A DNA stretch of 25,533 nt from positions 23,483-49,015 of the forward strand of contig CAAAJI010000284.1 of the NCBI GenBank assembly GCA_900642245.1, written 5' to 3'. Of this stretch, positions 20,102 through 25,533 are shown in pieces. This stretch comes from Fragilaria radians (lineage: Eukaryota > Bacillariophyta > Fragilariophyceae > Fragilariales > Fragilariaceae). How positions within the stretch are numbered: the stretch's first letter is position 1; every line of letters starts with the position of its first letter. The notes beneath the pieces were generated by a model that had not been told where the DNA came from, searched no databases, and saw only the letters and a program-made list of their open reading frames with translations. A program made the translations under genes and the position numbers.

Positions 20102-20345
20102 CACAATTAATCATAATATGTTTCTCTTCAACCCTGATAAACATAGGTCAAGACAGCCACTTTGGTATTTCTGGTGTCTCTGAGGATCAAGACTTTGAAA
20201 GTGAGTGCTAAGTATTTGGAGGCATCATTAGTTCCGGAAAGAGTCCTATTTTCATGAATTTGATATTAAGAAAAGGAAACCAATTCCTATGGAAAGCATC
20301 TCTACACTCACCATCCTTTGAAAACGTGCATTACAGTCACATTTA

Positions 20346-21311
20346 TCATATTTCTTGTTGACGTGCTTCCAACGCTCGTTGGAATTCTCGCTTGGCATAG
20401 TAGGATGTCAAACCAATGGCTGTTACTCCTGAGATTATACCCACAACCATGATACCAATAGTAAGGCCGGATATACTGCCTGTTTGATCTCGGTCTTGTA
20501 TCTCTGCTAGAGACCCAGCGGAAGCTCCCAAAAAGACATACACGATGGTGCCTGGTAGCATCCCCAAAAGTGCTAGAGAATAATCTTTCAAGGAGATGGC
20601 TGTAATACCTGCCAAATAATTCAAGGCATTAAATGGGATGATGGGTGATAACCGTAGTAGAAACATGATTTTAAGTCCCTGTTGTTGTAGGGCATTGTCC
20701 AGGGCCTGAAACGTGGTATATCGATCCATGACGTATTGCGTTACAATATGACGGAACACATATCGACTGAGACTCCATGCAAGAATGGCACCTGCTGATG
20801 CACCTAAAAATACCGCTAGTGTCCCAATCAAAACACCCCCTACGAGACCCAAGGAATTGGAGAAGATAAATCCAATACCTAACGTCAGGATGGATCCAGG
20901 TAAGCATAGTATAGTAGCAATAGTATATACAGCAATACAAGCCACAAAGCCTGGAATAGGATTATCTTCTATCCAACGAAGTATGGCTTGGAGTGCTGAA
21001 AGTGCATACTTGGTAGAAGTAGTCGAGTCTACAATCAAAAGTAGGATCAGAACAATCCAAATAATTGCAACGAGGACCTTTCCTCTGGAACAAAAACGGA
21101 TTGTTGTCGTATTACCAGAAGTAGGAGAACTAACTGAAGGGAAAGTATCATCTTCGTTTGTGGCTGGAGAGGAGATTGTCTCCAATCTATGGGTTTCATT
21201 GTTATCCGTGTAACTTGGACATTCGTCATCTTCTTTTTCTTGTAACAATAACCATGGGGAGCCTATTCGTTCGTCATTCGATGAATCGACTTGCAATAGT
21301 TTTGAGGACAT
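20346..21311 (-). CDS. TVP38/TMEM64-family (VTT domain) membrane protein
   Basis: 321 residues, single exon. The N-terminal ~75 residues are hydrophilic and acidic/Ser-rich, presumably cytosolic. Membrane segments are at about 79-94, 122-136, 142-167, 170-182, 213-232, 245-265 and 281-303. The VTT (formerly SNARE-associated) domain spans about 130-268: a first half with LPGS-x-LTLGIGFIF and G-GA-x-x-GA, and a second half with LLRLSPIIPFNALNYLAGIT and the downstream LPGTIVYVFLGASAG. The RLSP-IPFN...G pattern and the PGT glycine-rich turn are typical of TVP38/TMEM64/DedA proteins. Relatives such as TMEM41B and VMP1 act as lipid scramblases and TVP38 is a Golgi protein in yeast; which membrane this one serves is not shown. 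The next gene on this strand is 2.5 kb away. Confidence 0.88.
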   Translation of the reverse strand: MSSKLLQVDSSNDERIGSPWLLLQEKEDDECPSYTDNNETHRLETISSPATNEDDTFPSVSSPTSGNTTTIRFCSRGKVLVAIIWIVLILLLIVDSTTSTKYALSALQAILRWIEDNPIPGFVACIAVYTIATILCLPGSILTLGIGFIFSNSLGLVGGVLIGTLAVFLGASAGAILAWSLSRYVFRHIVTQYVMDRYTTFQALDNALQQQGLKIMFLLRLSPIIPFNALNYLAGITAISLKDYSLALLGMLPGTIVYVFLGASAGSLAEIQDRDQTGSISGLTIGIMVVGIISGVTAIGLTSYYAKREFQRALEARQQEI

Positions 21312-23826
21312 CCTTCTTCTTTGAGGCGTTTGCTAATGTCGTAGTTGGTTGTCTTGTTTTTCTTTGCTGCATGAGGCCAACGTTTGCAAAGAGGGAGGGG
21401 GCAACATTTGACTAGATTTTGAATGTAAAAGTAAGTAGTTTCTAGAGGACAACTTCTGCCTACCCCACATTTGCCCAAAACTAGCAACAACCAGGCATTT
21501 AAACTATTGATTAAGGTCACAGTTGTTGGAGTATTTTGATTTTGCACGATGAAATTATGATTATGGTTATGGTTGCGTATGGGGCCATTCAAGAAAACCA
21601 TTTTCAAGTAAAGAAGCACTTCCTTTGCTTTCACACTGCTGCATTGACAATGCCTCCCCTGTACTTCTAGAGGTTGTGGGTGTCTGTTGCACAGGATCAT
21701 GGGGTGAAAATTCAGCTGTGCAGGTTTAGAATGCATCCGCAAAGGAAAGATATTGGCAATTTTTTTTTGTTGCTTTGTGGATGAAGGCCTCTTCACGAAA
21801 AGAGAAAGTTGTAATCGCAATTTATGTGAAATGACGGATTCGAATGCCATTCGTGTGATCATCTTCCTTGGAAAGAGGGGAAAACGGTCACTGTGAAATC
21901 AAAGTGAGATGGTAGAAGAGCAATATTTGCTCAGCAGAAAATTTCAAGAAATTATTGCATTTAATCTCATTGTATCAACAGTTGAAGAAAAAGGATTCAA
22001 ACGAATGAGAAAAGAAATCACAACAACAGTAATGGAACAAGCACCTACAGGAATCAATATCAGGAAGAAACTGATTCAGTAGAAGTGGCATTCACGGAGA
22101 ATCTGAGAATTGTTAATTGATATGTGATTCATGGATTTCTATAGTTGAGGTATGGAAATGATGTGGAAAGGTTGTATAAGGAAGATATCCATGTTTGCAA
22201 TAAAGAAAGCCTACAACTAAGTCTTCATTGAAGAGTGGAGAAATTTGATGGGTTTACCTTTTATGCTACCTTTAATGAAGTCAAGTATTTTACAAGAATG
22301 CTAGAGAATCTATTCTAAGAGTTTTACCCACTAGGTGTGACATCGTTCAAGATGATTGTAGTCAACAATACGATTGAAAGCTTTATTCCATCGGCAATTG
22401 CTTCGTTAGCATAGTACTGATTCATTATTGATCATACATCATCATCAAAATCGGGGGTTAATTGCTTTCGTAAAAATACACTCTGCGGTAAACTGAAGCG
22501 AAATTCATGACTGTATGTCCTCGGTGATTTATGAGTTGTTACAAGGAATGATGATATTCATTCGAAGCATCGGGGGTTTTGCTTGAATTCTTTAACTTGG
22601 CGATGCACAGGATAATTTAATGTAAGAAATGTAATCTAGTTAGGCCCAAGTTCTGATATATGGAGTTGTAGCTTGTTCCCTAGTTTAGTTCAGGATGGGT
22701 GTAAGCAGTAGAAATCAGGTTGAATAATGATATTGCTGCCATATGTTGTTTATCTCAATTTCTAAAACTATCATGTGAGAAAGAATACAAAGAATAACGT
22801 GAAGAGAAAAATGATATCGACAGATCAATAACAAACAAATAGCTCTGATTTTTAACATAGCTTTTACGCCCCAACAGCTCTATCATTTTATTGATATTCC
22901 AATAAGAACTTTAGTAACGGCTTCTACAGCAGTATCAACAGAAAAATCAGGCATATGTCTGTAATCAATAATGATGATATCCACTTTGCCACCAAATAGG
23001 CATGTAACATATCCTTATTTGGGGTAGGTGATAGAAGTAAAACTATTAATATTCTTATATTTACTCATTTAAAACTAGAATAGGTCACATGGATATCCAT
23101 TCTTTCTATACCTTCCACAAATTCAATTAAGACATAATCATATATGACTTTAGTAATGGTTAATATTGCTTATAAATGAAGAAGATCATTTAATATTTTT
23201 TCTGGACCGCCATATCAATACAGAAAGAATAACTATTGCAGATTCCTAAGTAACAAACAGGAATCTATCAAGATTCAGGATTGATAAATCTAAGTGGTGA
23301 ATCTAAGATCACAAAGTCTAAATGGTAAGTGTTGAATCTAATACGTAAGCTAAACAGACTACGTGGTCAAGGAATCACGTTGCGATTGAGTCACAAGAGA
23401 TCTAGGAAAAAAGTGAATTTTTATATCAAGACTCAAAATGTATATAAACTCTTAGAGCAGCTTAGAGCAGCATATACTTTGTTACACCGAAATATTCCTA
23501 TATTTTTAGCTTCCTTTGCCTTGCTATTACCCGTGAATCCCAGATATTTGCGTGATAGTTTTTCGTCAGTCAAATCTAGTATGGTAATTTATATGAGTTC
23601 ACATTTTCCTTCCAACGTATTGCTAGTACATCTCTTTGACTATAGCATTTGTTTGAAGCCTAAGCAATTGCTGGAAATATAGACTTCAAAATAATGATAT
23701 TAAAGAAAGCAATAGAAAATCAATAAAGAATCAATGAAAAACATTAATTGTCTCTTTATAATTGAAGTTAAAAAGTAGAGCAAACATTAGAGCTATTTGA
23801 GAAAACATTGATACCTAATCTTAACT
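21312..23826. other. Intergenic region between the VTT and CTL genes
   Basis: The VTT gene promoter and leader lie at the left. A 199-codon minus frame (21862-21263) overlaps the VTT start out of frame; its product is basic and Asn/His-rich with no motif I recognise. From 21900 to 23300 I see only AT-rich DNA. The plus frame at 23329-23682 (117 codons, N-terminus Arg/Lys-rich) lacks recognised motifs and I do not call it. Confidence 0.45.
22867..22877 (-). repeat. Right half of a distant 11-bp inverted repeat
   Basis: CGCCCCAACAG, the exact reverse complement of 20091-20101. On the minus strand the following bases (TAAAAGC) differ from those after the left copy, so identity does not extend beyond 11 bp. 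Confidence 0.3.
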
Positions 23827-25533
23827 TTAAGTCAAGGTCCCTGAGGGTTCGTGAAGAATGGATACAGCTACTGCATCCAAAGTGACAACATGGTATTCAT
23901 TAGGGAATTTCTCACGCCATGCTTGATCCATTTGTTCAAAGAGTAAGGGGTGGTTTTGCCGAAATTCCATAGGTGCTTCGGCAAAACAAACTAGTACTGT
24001 ATCAACAGCACTAGAGATTACACTTAAAAGAAGATGGGATACCATAAAACCTATAAAGCTGCCGACCAAAAATGCAATCCCTTTACTGGCTTCAACGACA
24101 TCATCCTCTACCTCAACTTCAACTTTGAGTGAAGATGCGAATATTGCGACGATTACTTCGGCAACTATACCGTTGAGAATGCCTATGATAAGAGACATCC
24201 CAGTTAAGACACGGTAGATCAATCGATCATTGATAAGTGTTGACCAACCTCGGTTGGAAAAGAGTTGTAATACCTTGGGACCAGCCTCCCAGAAGGAGTA
24301 TCCGTACAATCCAATATACACATATCCCCATTTGTTGAAGTATGTCATCATGGATTGCAATAAATATAAGATGTAGTCCAAGAGGCAAAATACAAGAGAA
24401 ACCCCCTGTTGACGACTGTGGCGAATCTGGTAAACTATGTGATGAAGAACTTGAATGACAGCAACTAGGAAACTTCCAAAACAAATGCTTCCAAAGGAAG
24501 ATGTACATGCTCGTGAGAGTGAATCTCGAATAGAACGTGAGAGAAATGAGTTTGCCTCCTGTGGAGCAAACCACCACGTTCCCACGACACCGGCAACAGT
24601 AACATGAAGTACATTCTGTAGTCAAACAGAAAAAAAATTGGATTGTGAGAACACCTCATTCACACACAGCATTATTGGTGTAAGTCTTTTTAACCTACCT
24701 TTAATACCTGAGCAGTCCAAAAGAGAGACAAGGCAAAAAGAGCTAGAATAAAACCAAAACCAGAATTTTCACATGTCCCATCCGTAGAGCATGATGTGGT
24801 GTGCCACTCTGTTCCTGTGAGAGACATAAACCAAATCATAGTGAAGGGAACTGTCATGAGAGAAACTCCAAGACCGACAAGGTATATTCCTAAATTATGA
24901 GAGATAGCGGCAACTGCTGTAGTTAGATTGGAAGCCACCCAAGGGATCATTGACCAAACAGCCCTTGCATAGAATACCCACAAGACAGCAACAATCAAGA
25001 AAAACAAAAAGCCACCCTGCTTTTCTTGTGTTACCCTAAAAATAGAAAATAAAAGTAAAATCACAATTTTGAGAATGATGAATCCTTTGATGAGTTTCTC
25101 GGGCCATCGTGACAGGATCATTGAGGCAAGGCTTGAAAGAAGTGCAGTGAAAATGAAGATTGCAATTAGAAGAATGGTAAAATCCGAAACGAATTCGGAA
25201 GTATCAGAAATCCACGTCGATGGAGAGGATGTATCGCTTGATGTCATACTCTGAAAGCCCCATGTAAATCCGAGGCACATGAGAACGACAATCTGTAAAA
25301 TAAACAAAACTGCCCAAATAGGATCGCGACAAGTAGATGATCTTGAGTTATCTTGCTGTTGTTCTTGCTGTTGTTCTTGCTGCTGCAGCTGATGATAACG
25401 ATGATAACGAGAAATTCCATGAAGATTCTCATCTTGTTCATGATCTGACACATGAGAAATCTGCATTCCTCTGACAGGAATTGCATTGTGTCCTTTGACA
25501 TTTTGTTCGAGATCAACTTTCCCATCTTGTTCT
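23827..25533 (-). CDS. Choline-transporter-like (SLC44/Pns1) protein, 5'-partial
   Basis: Two exons, 25533-24699 and 24615-23827, flank an 83-bp intron (donor GTAGGT, acceptor CTACAG, phase 0). At least 540 residues. A hydrophilic Gln/His-rich N-terminus with QQQEQQQEQQQ is followed by about ten membrane segments. The core matches the CTL family: FWTAQVLK-NVLHVTVAGVVGTWWF across the splice site, then SFGSICFGSFLVAVIQ, then YFNKWGYVYIGLYGYSFWEA and INDRLI. The family includes choline and ethanolamine transporters of plasma and organelle membranes; the substrate here is unproven. The first Met in the window is at 25466, but the frame stays open to the window edge (EQDGKVDLEQNVKGH before it), so the true start probably lies outside. 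Confidence 0.87.

Larger units (their letters stand above)
17489..20345. other. Gene-poor region with transposon debris
   Basis: No intact gene is visible; stop codons are dense in all frames. It contains a copia RNase H remnant (about 18515-18680) and, from about 19585 to 20060, a third copy of the decayed block seen at 9380 and 14860. The minus frame 19983-19783 (66 codons, containing KHPTRYQFTEKDIQ) falls in that repeated DNA and is not recognised. Confidence 0.5.

Noticed and set aside
23329..23682. 117-codon plus ORF with a basic N-terminus
   Set aside because: No recognisable motif, starts in AT-rich intergenic DNA, and contains a small internal repeat (CTTAGAGCAG twice); not enough to call a gene.
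1..25533. A novel defence or multi-gene system
   Set aside because: The intact genes (LRR, DUF6824, VTT, CTL) are ordinary diatom families on different strands with kilobase gaps. Nothing indicates a co-regulated system; the clustering of copies is explained by local duplication.

Overview
This is AT-rich nuclear DNA of a eukaryote, most likely a diatom (stramenopile). Three protein types point there: a secreted leucine-rich-repeat (LRR) protein with a Pro-Ser-Gly stalk and a Cys-rich tail, two copies of a DUF6824-type protein with the motifs DVLCGR, HPGN and GGRFL, and short GT-AG introns of 76-160 bp. There are no bacterial operons, no rRNA, and no tRNA or CRISPR array that I can see. All alignments described here were made by eye.

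Layout. (1) 802-4230, plus strand: a five-exon LRR gene whose four introns are all phase 1 and all fall at LRR unit boundaries. (2) 3914-12003 and 12007-17488: a diverged direct tandem duplication. Unit A begins inside the last codons of LRR exon 4 and ends just beyond a small minus-strand gene. Unit B repeats the same order in a shortened form: a dead LRR tail, the DUF6824 gene, decayed DNA that includes a broken piece of the VTT gene, a short conserved fragment, and the small minus-strand gene. The DUF6824 gene is intact in both units. The small minus-strand gene is intact only in B; in A it has a frameshift, a nonsense codon, a lost splice acceptor and a 205-bp MITE-like insertion in its intron. 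Unit A also holds a decayed zinc-finger gene (6558-7217) that is absent from B. (3) 17489-20345: decayed DNA with a remnant of a Ty1/copia RNase H end and a third copy of the decayed block. (4) 20346-21311, minus strand: a TVP38/TMEM64 (VTT domain) membrane protein, the likely parent of the fragment in unit B. (5) 23827-25533, minus strand: a choline-transporter-like (SLC44/Pns1) protein with one intron, running off the right edge.

The intact genes (LRR surface protein, VTT membrane protein, CTL transporter, DUF6824 proteins) show no sign of a shared pathway. The window is best read as ordinary genes around a patch of local duplication, gene decay and transposon debris. The most informative signals are the traceable duplication junction at 12003/12007, a tract of near-identity over the two DUF6824 copies and their upstream DNA, and the match between introns and LRR units.
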